DNA of 64,000 nucleotides from Bettongia penicillata ogilbyi (Eukaryota; Chordata; Mammalia; Diprotodontia; Potoroidae). The notes below the pieces were generated by a model, which was given only the letters and a program-made list of their open reading frames with translations, did not search any database and had not been told where the DNA came from. Shown one piece after another: positions 1 to 10,944 of the stretch; position 1 is the stretch's first letter, and each line of letters begins with the position of its first letter. The position numbers and the translations under genes are program-made. Where the stretch lies: positions 6,755,374-6,819,373 of the forward strand of contig JAJHZJ010000061.1 of NCBI GenBank assembly GCA_023548195.1, given 5' to 3'.

Positions 1-57
1 TCTGACTATAAAATGTGTTATAGGATCATAAGATAGTGCGGAAAGGGAACTTAGAGA

Positions 58-215
58 ACATTTAGTGTAGTCTTCTCATTTTATAAAGGGAACCCAGAGG
101 GCCAAAAAGGTTAAGTGACTTGTTCATAGAACGCAGGCTATAAATGAGTTAGTTGATAAGCATTTACTAAGTACCTGCTATGTGTCATATGCATGACCAT
201 ACAAAAATGTTATGT
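58..215 (-). repeat. CORE-SINE fragment plus L2 tail, antisense
   Basis: Bases 58-150 resemble the antisense middle of a MIR/THER CORE-SINE (a 'ttaagtgacttg' core after a degraded 'cattttacagatgagg' block). Bases 150-205 resemble the antisense L2 3' end ('aagcatttactaagtacctgctatgtg'). Both are old and diverged. Family assignment is by eye. Confidence 0.55.
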
Positions 216-480
216 TTGTGATAATGCTATCCAAGTATGGCTGCTGTAAGATGGCGGATCTTTATAAATGCCTAGGATGTCACATTGTTTGTGGAAGAAA
301 TGACACAAGGTCATTGCATACATGGTCTAGAATTACAGCGCTGAAGTTGAGAGATCAAGACTCTGGAAAAGAGGTTCCAACCAGCCTTTAATTCCCTTAT
401 TCTTGAGGCTGTCGATACAGAGGCTGTTCCTCATGACCTTAACTAACAATCAGAAATGCCTTTATTTCCCTACAGCTGTC
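216..480. other. single-copy stretch, no gene seen
   Basis: No repeat or coding signal recognised. It contains one perfect YY1-like word, AAGATGGCGG, at about 248-257, outside any L1 that I can see. Confidence 0.4.
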
Positions 481-1125
481 AGTAACCTGCTGCCACATTA
501 CCTTTCCAGCCTCATCACACGTAAGACCTTTCACATACTCACTGGTCCAACCAAATGGCCTTTTTAGTGTTCTATACTCTGTGCCCCTGAACTGGCTGTC
601 CCTCACACCTGGGATGCCCTCTCTCCTTAAATGGACTTCTTAGGATCTATAATCGCCTTCCAAATTCAGCACCAATTTTACACAGCAGCAGCTGTGTAAA
701 ACTTTTCCCGGTGCCTTCTCACCTCCAAATTACCTCATTTATTATCTATCAATCTTGTGAGGCATGGTGGTGCAATGGATAGAGAGATAACTAGGTGACA
801 AAAAGACCTGCCTTAAGTCTCTAACATACACTGATTTCTTGACCCCAGGCAAGTGGCTTAACCTTTTAGTGCCCACGGGCAAGGCTCCAAGGCTTTAAAT
901 TGAAGGTACCAATCTGTACTGGCAGAAGAAGTTCATCTATACTGATAACTCAGAGGTCCAATTGCAAACCTCTCCCCGTATTTTTTACATACACCTAAAT
1001 ATGTTCATGTTTCCCCGCTCCTTGAGATCAGGGACAGTTTCTTTTTTGCCTCTGTGACCCTCACCCTCCTCCTAGTGGTGCCAGGCACAAAGTAGATGCT
1101 TAAGAAAGACCTGCTGATTAATTGG
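481..1125 (+). repeat. L2 3' region interrupted by a SINE
   Basis: An L2 LINE 3' region runs from about 481 to 754 and resumes at about 966-1125, where it shows the typical 'ctccttgagatcagggacagtttc...gtgccaggcacaaagtagatgctta' end. A tRNA-headed SINE (about 755-965, sense) sits between the two halves, so it inserted into a pre-existing L2. Confidence 0.7.
755..965 (+). repeat. tRNA-headed SINE, sense, inside L2
   Basis: The head 'ggtggtgcaatggatagag' and the 3' part (degraded 'aaggctccaaggctttaaattg', 'tagaagaagttc', 'aggtcca') match the SINE type also seen at 8.58-8.81 kb (antisense) and 44.96-45.62 kb. Confidence 0.6.
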
Positions 1126-1199
1126 TAAATCACAAATAAGATACCTGATATATCCATTGACTAGGTGTCATGAATTTCCTCCTGTCACCAGAAAAGAAT

Positions 1200-1395
1200 T
1201 AGTCATAAGATATGAGATCATAGATTTAGAACAGAGGTCATCTAGCCCAACAGTGCCACTCATTGAGGAAACAGACTTTAAAAGAGGTTAAGCACTTGCC
1301 CAAGGTGACACAGATAATAAATGGAAGAGGCAGAACTTGAACCCAAGGCTTCTGATTTCATCCAGAATCTTTCTTTCCTTTATATCATGCTCCCG
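1200..1395 (-). repeat. CORE-SINE, antisense
   Basis: Contains 'gatcatagatttagaacagaggtcatctagcc', a degraded 'gaggaaac' block, 'ttaagcacttgcccaaggtgacacag', 'gaacttgaacccaaggcttctga' and 'tttcctttatatcatgctcc'. This is the antisense layout of a SINE type that recurs at 12.7, 28.6, 31.2, 40.9, 41.2, 57.9 and 58.5 kb. Confidence 0.7.
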
Positions 1396-1621
1396 GTTCC
1401 TTTCAGATGATAATGGAAAAAAGCCCTTTTTGCCCCACTGACCCAACCTATCTTAGATATTCTCCAAGGAAAAGAGTCACAAACACCCCTCAAGAAGTCT
1501 TAACATCACTAGGAGTTGGCCCCATAAAAATAGGCGAACACTACCCAGCAATACTGGGGATCTTTTTTCATTTTGTTAACCAAGTGGTCTCTCAACATAT
1601 TTCACTTAGCTAAGCTTTACC

Positions 1622-1718
1622 CTTTCATATATGTGTGTGTGAGTGTATGTATGTATATGTGTGTATATGTATACATGCATGTATGTATATACACATACGT
1701 GTATACATATATATACTG
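1622..1718. repeat. TG/TA-rich microsatellite
   Basis: Imperfect alternating (TG)n, (ATGT)n and (AT)n tract. Confidence 0.85.
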
Positions 1719-1954
1719 AGGAAGCCATCTGCAGCCAGGCTTCAGTAATCAAAGTGTTTTAAGAGAACCGTTTCAAAACCAACCTAATCAAACCTTTGCC
1801 AGGAAAATCATGTCTGCCCTCAAGGCAGAAATACTTAGCTATGCATTTGCAAAAGCTGCACACATAGGCCCTGTGGGATTGGGAGGAATATTTCTATTCA
1901 AGTATAAAAAAAAATGGGCAAGGGCACCTCTCATCACAAGTGGAAATAATACTA

Positions 1955-2135
1955 GATTTCAGTCCTAAGACCTAGCTTTCAATTCTAGTTCTCTTTCTTA
2001 GAACTTGTGAGACCACTGGAAAGTCATTTAATGTCACTAGGCTTTAGTCTCCTCATCTCTAAAATGAATGGCCTGCATGAGATGATTTCTGGGGTCATTC
2101 AGACTCAAAATCCTAGCTTCCTTGATTCACTGGTA
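1955..2135 (+). repeat. CORE-SINE, sense
   Basis: A degraded 'aagtcatttaatgtcactaggctttagtctcctcatctctaaaatgaatgg' followed by 'gatgatttctggggtcattc' matches the sense orientation of the MIR/THER-type SINE. Confidence 0.6.
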
Positions 2136-2221
2136 CATGCAGTGACATATATTACCCTGTTAGACACTGAACAGCCTCTGTTGTGTGCTTTTGTGTTTGT
2201 TTGGTATATTTTGGGAGGGGA

Positions 2222-2440
2222 TCAGGGCCACACATAGTCAATTTGAACTCAAGTCTTCTTGACTGCAGGGTCAGTGCTCTATCCACTGTGCCACCTAGTT
2301 TTCCCAGTTGGGTGCTTTTGAAGTCATGCACACACTTCCTTAGAGTCTAGCCACACATGATACCACCTCTGTTTCCAAAGCACTGCTGGACTTTCAACAG
2401 AAGGCACTCAATAAATACTTTACTGATTATTTGGCTTCAT
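2222..2440. repeat. SINE head antisense, then L2 tail sense
   Basis: Bases 2238-2310 contain 'tttgaactcaagtcttcttgactgcagggtcagtgctctatccactgtgccacctag', an antisense SINE head. Bases 2400-2440 end in 'ggcactcaataaatactttactgatt', an L2 3' terminus in sense orientation. Confidence 0.6.
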
Positions 2441-3480
2441 TTTATTACCCCCAAAGAAAGAAAAGAAAATTTCAAGATATTTTGTGCCTACATTTAAATT
2501 ATATATTTGGAAACACATTGAAAATATTTCCTTTTGCTCTCTATGTTGAAATTGTTCACCTTAATGTGCCTTGGACTTTGAACATGTGTTATCTGTCAAT
2601 CTATATTGCCAGACAACAAGATGTCTCATTAAACGTTTACCTTACCATCTGACGCATTGTGGACAACGATATAATTGGAAAAGGGACAACAATGATAGCT
2701 AACTTTTTTTTTTAGGTGAACATGATCACTTGACAAAATTTATAGGGTTCATTTCCCTGTCCCTACTAAAATAGCATTTTTATATTAAGTGGTGATAAAT
2801 AGAACAAACTTTTGTATAATTTTGTTACATCACTTCTGGGGATTTAATTTTGACATGAGCAATATATTAAATTAGCTAACATTTCCCATGAAAGAGTAGA
2901 GGACATCTGAAGTAGGTATACAGCAAGTACCCTGTGATATCAGGAAACCTCAGTCCCACAGAGAAATGTTTACAGCTTATGAAGAGAGTAGGTCTAAAAA
3001 GTGCTGGCCACAGAGAGCTAAGAAAGGTTGAATGTTACTGTGGGATAAAACTATGTCAGACTTCTAGGAATAGGGATCTATGATTAATTCGATTACAAGT
3101 TACCAATGAAAACATGACTTGATAAAGTCAATCCTTCACCATGTTTTTGCTGACAGATTGTTCACAATGAACACATGGTTTTGTGTTATGTGCCTGACGA
3201 ATACCACTTTTAATGACAATAAAGAAACCTGAGGCCCAGCAACATTCCAAATACATTTTCAGCCTTAACTTTAATGGTGCACAATCAGAAAAATTATTGG
3301 CTAACATCAAGGTTTGCCCAAAGAGGGAAAGTTTTAGGTCCTGATAATCTGAGCCCTCTCTAAAGCCCATCTTATAGCAAGTAATTATTAAGATTAACAT
3401 GGCATAAACTGCTGGAGGTGGGGTGGAAACATGTAGCTTATTCAGAGCAGAAATATGATGGCAAAATCTTTTGGTTAACT
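2441..3480. other. single-copy DNA, part conserved-looking
   Basis: No repeat recognised. The stretch from about 3130 to 3480 has the even, AT-moderate, non-repetitive look of a conserved non-coding element. A 123-codon minus-strand frame spans it but resembles no known protein and runs into the neighbouring repeat, so I do not call it a gene. Confidence 0.3.
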
Positions 3481-3486
3481 TCAAGC

Positions 3487-3673
3487 AAGGCTTCTTCATT
3501 TTCTTTGTGTCATGAATCCCTTTGGCAGTCTGATCAGGGCTATGGACTCTCAGAATAAAGTTTTTAAATTCCTAAAATAAAATACATAGGATTACAAAGG
3601 AAATCAGTGATATTAAAATGAAGTTTTCATAATAGACAAAAACAAGTTCACAGAACCTAGTTTAAGAATTTAA
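3487..3673 (+). mobile_element. non-autonomous hAT-like DNA element
   Basis: A degraded 'ggcttcttcattttc' left end is followed by 'gtcatgaatccctttggcagtctg', a central 'aataaaatacataggattacaaaggaaa' block and a right end 'acagaacctagtttaagaa'. An antisense copy of the same family lies at 19.03-19.23 kb. The hAT label rests on the remembered terminal form CAGNGGTTCTTAAC and is tentative. Confidence 0.5.
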
Positions 3674-3849
3674 GACAAAGTTCCCAAGTCAGTAAGGATT
3701 CTGAATCAGGGTTTTTTTCTTTCTTCCATGACACCCAAGGGAAAAGGTATAGGATAGTGCACTTTTGCAAGAAAATCAACTTCTAAATATATTGTCTCAC
3801 CTAGGCACCATTTTCATATGAAATCAATGGGGGTAATATCTTCAACTTC

Positions 3850-4065
3850 TCTTGTAGTCCCCAGCATTCAGTACAATGCTTTTGACACATAGTAGGTACT
3901 CAATAAATATCTAATGGCTGATTTGGCACATGTTAGGTAAGCAATCATCAAGCATTTATTAAGAACCAACTGGATGCCAAATATTGTGCTAGGGATTAGT
4001 GCTAGAAGTACAAAGATTGAAAAAGATAGCTACTTACAAGAAGAGTATATTCTAAAGGAGGAGAC
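3850..4065. repeat. two L2 3' ends, head to head
   Basis: Bases 3850-3920 are an L2 3' end in sense orientation ('cagtacaatgcttttgacacatagtaggtactcaataaat'). Bases 3945-4065 are an antisense L2 3' end ('aagcatttattaagaaccaactggatgcc'). Confidence 0.65.
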
Positions 4066-4141
4066 AAGTACATTATGTGTATGTGTAAAATGCATATGTG
4101 TGTATATGTTTATGTGTGTATATATATGCATATAAATAGAT

Positions 4142-4388
4142 AATTGTTGTTCCGTTGTTTCAGTTGTGTGCATTTTTTGTGACCATATTTGTGGTTTTCT
4201 TAGCAAATAGATTGGAGTGGTTCACCATTTCCTTCTCTAGCTCATTTTACAGATGAGGAAACTGAGGTAAATAGGGTTAAGTAACTTGCCTAGGGTAACA
4301 AACCTAGTGAGATTCTGCGGCCATATTTGAACTTAGGTCTTCCTGACTCTAGGCCTAGGTATTTTATCCATAGTGCCACCCAGTTGCC
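4142..4388 (-). repeat. marsupial-type tRNA SINE, near full length, antisense
   Basis: Reads antisense from the tail ('gttgttccgttgtttcagttgtgtgc', 'ggttttcttagcaaatagattggagtggttcaccatttccttctctagctcatttta') to the head ('ttatccatagtgccacccagttgccc'). The tail matches the RTE/BovB-like LINE 3' end seen at 34.2 and 46.9 kb. Same family as copies at 18.46, 23.55, 29.0, 50.48 and 60.29 kb. Confidence 0.85.
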
Positions 4389-4391
4389 CTT

Positions 4392-4455
4392 TGTGTGTGT
4401 GTGTGTGTGCATGTATGTGAATCATATGTACTTGTCTCATACATACACACATACA
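4392..4455. repeat. TG/CA microsatellite
   Basis: (TG)n at about 4392-4409 followed by mixed ATGT/ACAT repeats. Confidence 0.85.
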
Positions 4456-5425
4456 GTGCTCCCAAAGTTAATTAGTAACATTAATGTTATACCAAAGGGA
4501 TACTTTATGGGACTTGATAAAACAGTAGCAAAATCCACTAGGAGAAACAAAAGGTCCAGAATATAAAGGGAAATAATAAAAAGGTAGATATGAAGAAGGA
4601 ACAGCACTTCTAGATCTTGAACTATATAAAGCATTAGTCACTAAAAGCATTAGATTAGACAAGAGAATCAGAAATAATAAAATTCATTAACCCAAAGTTC
4701 AATAAATGCTAAAAATCAATTACTTAGGAAAGAACTTTCTATTTCATTAAAAAATACTGCTTGGCATGTTGGAAAGCAGTCTGGTGGAAATTAGGCTTAG
4801 ACCAAAATCTTCCCCCATATTCTACAACAATTTCAAATTTATATATGACTTAAATATTAAAAAATTAGAAAGGAAACAGATCATCTATCTTTCGGAATTA
4901 TGGGTGACAGATACGTTCTTAACTAAAAAAAGTAAACAATTACAAAATACAAAATAGATAATTCTGGTTATATGAAATTGAAAAGCTTCTGCACAAACAA
5001 TATATTTAGGATAAGAAGAGAAGCAATCAAATGAGGAAAAACAAAGCTCTATATCTAGTTTCTCAGATAAGGGCATGGTAGCCAAAAGTAATTCCCCTAA
5101 TACATAAATGGTCAAAGGATATGAACAGTTCTCAAAAGAATTGCAAACTATTAACCATGTTAACGAATTTTCCAAATCACTAATAATAAGAGAAATGTAA
5201 ATCAAAACAACCTTGAGGTTCTACTTCAGACCCTATACATTGGCAAAGATGACCAAAGACAGGAAATAGTCTGTTTTGGAGGGGTTGTGGGAAGATAGGC
5301 ACATCGGAACACCACTGGTAGAGCTGTGAATCAGCATAACCATTTGGAATTTTACAAATAAAGTGACTAAAATGTCCCTACCCTTTGACCCAGAGATTTC
5401 ACTAATACACATATACACCAGAGGA
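4456..5425 (+). mobile_element. L1 ORF2 3' part, sense, decayed
   Basis: About 0.97 kb of L1 in sense orientation. Recognisable landmarks are 'ggaacagcacttctagatct', 'agaaatgtaaatcaaaacaacc', 'ggttgtgggaagataggcac', 'ctggtagagctgtgaatcagc' and 'cctaccctttgacccagagatttcacta', which belong to the C-terminal end of ORF2 and its downstream sequence. The frame is broken in several places, so no ORF2 protein is made. It is 5' truncated and ends before the L1 3' UTR. A different subfamily from the fragment at 62.7-63.36 kb. Confidence 0.8.
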
Positions 5426-6650
5426 CCTGGGTTCAAATTCTGACTTATTTTCTTCAGGTCTTAAGCATGGGTATTAGACAAGATAATCTCTTACATACAC
5501 TGCAACTCTGTATATGTAACTTGTAGCTTATATGCTTTTAGATATCTGTTTTTTGTAGAAAATTCATACCTTAGAGGTTCTTAAACAGCAGGAATTCTAC
5601 TCTGCTCTATTTTTTTTGAAACTGTATAAGGCTGAGTACAATGGCTACAATATTTGTTTTTTGGGGGAGTGGGTAGAGTATTTAATAAACATCATCTGGA
5701 AGTAATAATAAGAATACGGACATTTTTATTTCCGGAAAACTGGCTTATCAGACACTGATCCATTTTATATGTATTAGAAAAGAACTCATCTAAAAGCCAA
5801 GCAGTTTATCAGACATAGGAGAGGGGTTACGCGTCATATCAATACTTTCAGTTGCATTTTTAAGGCAGTGGAAATGTCACTGTAAGTCACTAAGTTCACA
5901 TGTCATGGGTAATTGATGAGGGTGGAATGGCTTACCATAAACACACTGCAAAGGACTTGTCTTGTTCACTAGTCACCCATATAAACAGAAAACTTTTTCC
6001 TACAGTGAAACTTCTGAAACTGAAAGTTTTGTGAATGACTGAGTTTTTTATTACTTAAGTGATTTTACTTAACTACTTAAGTAAATTTCATTCAAATGGA
6101 CAAGGGGACAATAAAACAAGCTAACCTAGTGCATGTGGGTGGAGACTACAAGTCCCACAGAAGGATATTTTTTCCCTACATGTCCACATTTGGACATTAT
6201 CTCTCTAATTATGGAGTCATGGGAAGGGTTGCTTTAGAATGGAATGTGAAATTAATTAGAAAAGATCATTTCCTGAAGTAAAGTGTTCTCAGATCATTTC
6301 CTGAACTAGAATTCCTTACTCTTTTCCCCTGCTCCCATCATGCATAAATCATAGACTTCTTTTATTCTAGTGATAATAATTTCCAAGAAATCAAATTAGA
6401 AACAAAGAAATATGATACATGTTCTAACAAGGATAAACCAGTGCAATCAGGCTAACTTAAAAAACAAAGCTTTCATGCTTAAAAGAAAAAGGTAAAACAT
6501 TTTGAAATTAATTTGCTCATTACAGACTTCATCATTACAAGGTGCTTTTCAAAGTCACAGAAGACAGAGTTATCATTTCATGTCAGCATAACAGATAAAG
6601 TTATATTCTTCAAAGTTTGTGTTCTTTTTTATGACCTATAAACATGAATG
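5426..6650. other. single-copy DNA with palindromic AT-rich motifs
   Basis: No gene recognised. From about 5700 to 6310 the sequence is non-repetitive and includes an interferon-response-like word (GAAACTGAAAG, 6016-6026) and a 34-bp block with two ACTTAAGT palindromes (6051-6084). Confidence 0.35.
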
Positions 6651-6654
6651 ATGG

Positions 6655-6976
6655 AATATGTGTGTGTGTGTTTGTCCTTGGTTGCCAAAGACCATGCCAT
6701 CAGAGAAATAATGACACGACTTGCACTCGACTTTGTTTTGAGTGAGGGACAGCAGTGCAGGTCACCAGCCTCAATTCTCCTCCAGAGCCATCTAAATCCA
6801 GTGATCAGATGTTCACCAGGATGACTGGAGATGATCCAGGATGAGGCAGGTGGGATTAAGTGACTTGCCCAAGGTCACAGAGCTAGTGAGTGTCAAGTGT
6901 CTGAGGTAATATTTGAACTCAGGTCCTCCTGACTCCTGCACTGGTGCTCTATCCACTGCACAACCTAGCTACCCTG
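6655..6976 (-). repeat. third SINE type with LINE-like tail, antisense
   Basis: The tail starts at 'ttgtccttggttgccaaagacc' and the body contains 'ttctcctccagagccatctaaatccagtgatcagatgttcaccaggatgactggagatgatcc'. The right end is an antisense tRNA-derived head ('tctatccactgcacaacctagctaccc'). A second, similar copy lies at 9.59-9.90 kb. The tail resembles the LINE 3' end at 63.36 kb. Confidence 0.75.
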
Positions 6977-6984
6977 ATGGAGTA

Positions 6985-7028
6985 TGTAAAATATATGTAT
7001 ATATAAAAATATATACACACTATTTCTA

Positions 7029-7079
<51 letters not shown>

Positions 7080-7082
7080 GTA
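6985..7082. repeat. microsatellite with (ATCT)n
   Basis: An AT-rich lead is followed by about twelve uninterrupted ATCT units (about 7029-7079). The purity suggests it could be length-polymorphic. Confidence 0.9.
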
Positions 7083-7085
7083 TCA

Positions 7086-7415
7086 GCTCTGGAGTCAAGG
7101 GACTTGAGTTTGAATTCTGGCTTTCCCACTAACTACTTATATGACCTTAGAAAAGCTCTTGATTTCTTTAAGTTTCAGGTTCTGCACTTGTAAAATGAGG
7201 AAGCTGTTCAATTTTGGAGTCATTAGTGCTGCCTGAACCACACTAAAACGTAATTGGGAAATATTTAACAAAATAAATATAAATACAATAGAACATAAAT
7301 AATGTTAATATGTGGTTTTCAGTGGCCTCTGTTTCTATTTGAGTTTGACACCACTACTCGAGATGACCTCTATATCTCTAAGGTCCTTTTCAGGGCTAAA
7401 TCTCTGATGCTACAA
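7086..7415 (+). repeat. CORE-SINE interrupted by a hAT-like element
   Basis: SINE sequence runs from 7086 to about 7210 ('ctggagtcaagggacttgagtttgaattctgg...cttgtaaaatgaggaag') and resumes at about 7357-7410 ('gagatgacctctatatctctaaggtccttttcagggctaaatctctgatgc'). The break is filled by the element at 7212-7356. Confidence 0.65.
7212..7356 (-). mobile_element. non-autonomous hAT-like element, antisense
   Basis: The right end, GAGTTTGACACCACTAC (7341-7356), is nearly the reverse complement of the left end of the element at 41.408 kb (CAGTGGTGTTAAACTC). Internal 'aaacgtaattgggaaatatttaacaaaataaat' also fits this family. The left terminus is degraded. Confidence 0.6.
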
Positions 7416-8580
7416 TCATGTATCATTAATCCGACATGTCAATCTTTCAGGACTGCACAGATTGCAAGGATTGCTACAGCACTGACTACTAAGGTCCTTA
7501 ATAACAAGAGACTTGTAATTCTTGAAACAATCAAAATATAGTCATTGAAAGGATTCCCATTCACCTCACTCCCCCAAACCAAGAATTACTGACAATATCA
7601 TGTCATCCAAGATTTCCTGAAGGAGCCTTCCTCTCTACTTCGGGGCTGGCTTCAATTGCTTTCTTTCCCACAGCAATCTTCTCTAAATTTTCTGAGTGGC
7701 ATCTGTTTTGAGGACACACAGTTGGGGGGTAAGAATGGTTTCTCTGACACATGACACTTAAAAATATTAATGATCATGTAATGACAACTTAATAATTATG
7801 AAAACCTGCCCTCCCCCCATTTTTACCTCCCCAGTCCTTAGGAGAGGATGCCAAATCTCATTAACTTGTACACTGACAAATTAAGCATGAGTGTCTGACT
7901 TGATTTTGATGAAGGAAGTCATTAAAACAGCAGCAAGGGACCAGGACTTTCTCCGTACAAGTGATAATTTTCAGTTGTCTATGTCTGAAGATAGAGGGAA
8001 AAAAATGTGATGAGCATGATTTTCCCTGATGATGACAACCCCATGGCTCACAAAACTGAAGATCTGATGGCAGGAGTCCCATTACTGAACAGATCTGGGT
8101 CTGTCTACCATGCTTAAATACTCAATCAAAAGTACTCAGAATCTGAGTCAAAGACAAGTAAGTAATTTAGGAAATTACCATTGTCAGGCATACCTCCCTT
8201 TACTACCCTTAAGACTGGTCCCAAACTGAGATAGACATGTAGGAAGAGGAATGGTACAAATCTGTCTTTTGTCATTTATCTATTGTTGATTTAAATATCT
8301 GTTGGCTCTTTATTGTGACTATAGTCAAATAAGGATAGGATAAAGAAATATTATGTTTTTTAACACCAGGAAAATGAGATTTAAAAACAAACTGAATGTT
8401 ACTCGTAATTGTTTTTCTGTCAGCATCAAATGGACTGGAACATAAACCTCCAAAAATAAAACATGTACTCTATAGGCAAAATCTAAAAGCCAAATAGTAA
8501 CATGATCCTCATCTATATATAATTCTGGCCCAGAATTTCATAGGCCCAATCTGCATTAGGTGTTACTGTTGCCCTAAGCT
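7416..8580. other. single-copy, conserved-looking non-coding DNA
   Basis: No repeat recognised over 1.16 kb. The part from about 7740 to 8160 contains several homeodomain-type AATTA/TAAT words and no long open frame. No gene is seen. Confidence 0.3.
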
Positions 8581-8582
8581 AG

Positions 8583-8815
8583 GGACTGCAACTGTGATTT
8601 CACTGGTCTAAGGAACTGTCTAGTAAGGAAACTCCCCCTAACAGTATAGTTTGACATTTTTCTACAATTTCTGAAGTTGCCTAGAGCAATGAAATGTTAA
8701 ATGACGTGTGCAGGGTCACATGACCAATATGTCTCAGAGGTAAGATTTGAACTCAAGTCATCTTGGCTTTGAAGCTAGATCTCTATCCACTATGCCACTG
8801 GTCTCTAGGTCAGCC
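8583..8815 (-). repeat. tRNA-headed SINE, antisense
   Basis: 'tgtgatttcactggtctaaggaactg', 'ggaaactccccctaaca', 'gttgcctagagcaatgaaatgttaaatgac' and 'ctctatccactatgccactgg' give the antisense layout of the type also found at 755 and 44.96 kb. Confidence 0.7.
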
Positions 8816-9585
8816 AAATTAATGACTAATTGCCAATTCTCTATTTTCGTTGCCTGAATGTAGAAAGAGTCCAAGAAATCTCAAACACAGAACTGAAAAG
8901 TGTCATCTGACAATGAGGAGGTCAAGGGATAAATACCATGTTAGGTCTCTTCCAGCTCTTTGTATTAGAAAATCAAGTTTTGAAAAGCTTCCTTGTGAAA
9001 ATGAGAAAGACTGGAACTCTAGAACAGTGACAGAATTTCTTTAAGGAATGGAAATATGTAGCTAATCTAATAATTGTTTTAAAATTATCTCATGGAAAGA
9101 TTTTATCACAAAGACAAACAGATGTTTCAAGAAAACTAGACATACTTTTTCTTCATATGCTAAAATGTATCAGTCTGTAATGGTGAAATGTATATTATTC
9201 CTAACAAGTTTAAGAAATAGTGATGGTACTAGCTCTATTCCTCTACTAAATCCAGTAGAGGGAAAATTATGGACTCATCTATTTTTCAATGACAGTCACA
9301 CACTACAGATTGTTAAATATGTATAGGGCAAAGAAAAAAAAGTTTGAATCCAAGTCAGCCTGTGTATAGATCATACCAATTCTACAAGAAAAAATTCTGA
9401 CACATACTATAACATATATGCTCCTGAAAAGATTCAAAAAAATAATCCTTGCTATCTTGTAAAATTTCATTTATCAGTGCTTCTTGAAAAAATCCATTTA
9501 TTTATCCCTTCAAGCATTTAGGGTCCTTTGCAGTTCTAAATCTTCAATCCTATGATACTCTCTTCTGTGACTTGTATTGTTTAAT
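8816..9585. other. mostly single-copy DNA
   Basis: No gene seen. A short SINE 3' remnant ('gggtcctttgcagttctaaatcttcaatcctatgat') lies at about 9519-9558. Confidence 0.4.
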
Positions 9586-9589
9586 ATGT

Positions 9590-9903
9590 GTGGGTTTATC
9601 CTTCATTGCCAAAGAAGATCATGTCATCCGAGAAATAATGGTATGACTTGCACCTGACTTTGTTTTTGAGTGAGGGAGGGCTGTGCAGATCACTGCCTCA
9701 CTTCTCCTCCAGAGCCATCTGAATCCAGTGACCAGATATTCATCAGGATGACTAGAGATGACCCAGGATGAGGCAAGTGGGATTAAGTGACTTGCTCAAG
9801 GTCACACAGCTAGGTGAGTGTCAAGTGTCTGAGGTGAGATTTGAACTCAGGTCCTCCTGACTCCTGCACTAGTACTCTATCCACTGCATCACCTAGCTGC
9901 CCA
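9590..9903 (-). repeat. third SINE type with LINE-like tail, antisense
   Basis: Same order of blocks as 6655-6976 ('ttatccttcattgccaaagaag', 'cttctcctccagagccatctgaatccagtgaccagatattcatcaggatgactagagatgaccc', then an antisense tRNA head). The copies are too diverged to be a recent duplication of one another. Confidence 0.78.
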
Positions 9904-10935
9904 TTATTTATTATAGATAACAGAGAAACTAAGTATCGCTTTAGAAAAAGTACATCACATAGATAAACGTGGGGCGGAGCTGTTAGAAGGATTTTTAAAT
10001 GGATAAAAATATATTCACAATAACTAAATGACTAAACATTGAACATTACAGAGAGTGTGTTACAGAGACAAGAAATTATCAATAACTAACACGTACGCTC
10101 CCACGAGCAGAAAGGTTACCAGACCCCACCACACTCCCTTGTAGGCCAACCCTCAGACTGCTACTTGGCTCATTACAGTACTTAACCTTATCATATGAAT
10201 TCTAAAGTAAGCCAAGGGGATATCTGGGTATTTCATTAGTCACTGGATTTCAACTAATCACCTAAGCACAGAGCCCTCATTCATCAATATTTATTTAACA
10301 AACTAGAGAGACTTCCTTTCCCTAGAAGCTACTCATACTCTCCATTAAATCTCTTAATCTCCTAGAATTAAGCAAATGTTAAAGTTACTGAATTTTTAAT
10401 TTGTTTAAAATGGAATTAATAATCAAATAAAACATATAATCATTGAAAATATTTTATCTGTGAGAAAGATTACAGCCAGATCCACCACAAATCTCACTAC
10501 AACAGCAAATGACTTCGCTTTGCTACTATGAACACAACCTTCCCCCCATTCAGGTTAACAAAATGTCTCTCCTACATTTTCTTTTGCAAGATAAAAGTTA
10601 GGATAGTTTCATGAAGAGAAAAGATATCTCCATCTTATTTCTCTCTATTCTCTCTCAGTCTTTCCAGATGTAACGATAAAACTGAACTTAATAAAACTAG
10701 AACTTCTCTCAAGCTGCTCTGACTCTCTTGAGATTCACCCCCCCAAAATTATCTTTTTTATATTTCTTAACAAAATAACAGTTCTAACATGAAAGTTCTT
10801 ATCTTCTTTCTCTAAGTCTTCTCCCTAGTTTATCTCACACGTCAAAATGAAACTCATAGACACTTCCCTCTGACTCCATAAAGAGAAGGATCTCATACAG
10901 TTATAACCATAACATCTAGCTTCCTCTGCTCTTAA
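9904..10935. other. unresolved 1-kb block, possibly LTR-like
   Basis: No gene and no repeat that I can name. The sequence has mixed C-rich and A-rich tracts and no long open frame. The texture resembles long terminal repeat DNA, but I could not identify ends or a duplicated target, so this is only a suggestion. Confidence 0.2.
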
Positions 10936-10944
10936 AGAGGCAAT

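Noticed and set aside
3128..3499. 123-codon minus-strand frame
   Set aside because: Starts inside a hAT-like repeat and has no recognisable domain. I treat the DNA as possible conserved non-coding sequence instead.
7021..7080. CRISPR-like regular repeats
   Set aside because: A simple (ATCT)n microsatellite in vertebrate DNA, with no spacers.
6655..9903. Segmental duplication linking 6.66-6.98 and 9.59-9.90 kb
   Set aside because: Both are independent copies of one SINE family. The homology stops at the SINE ends.
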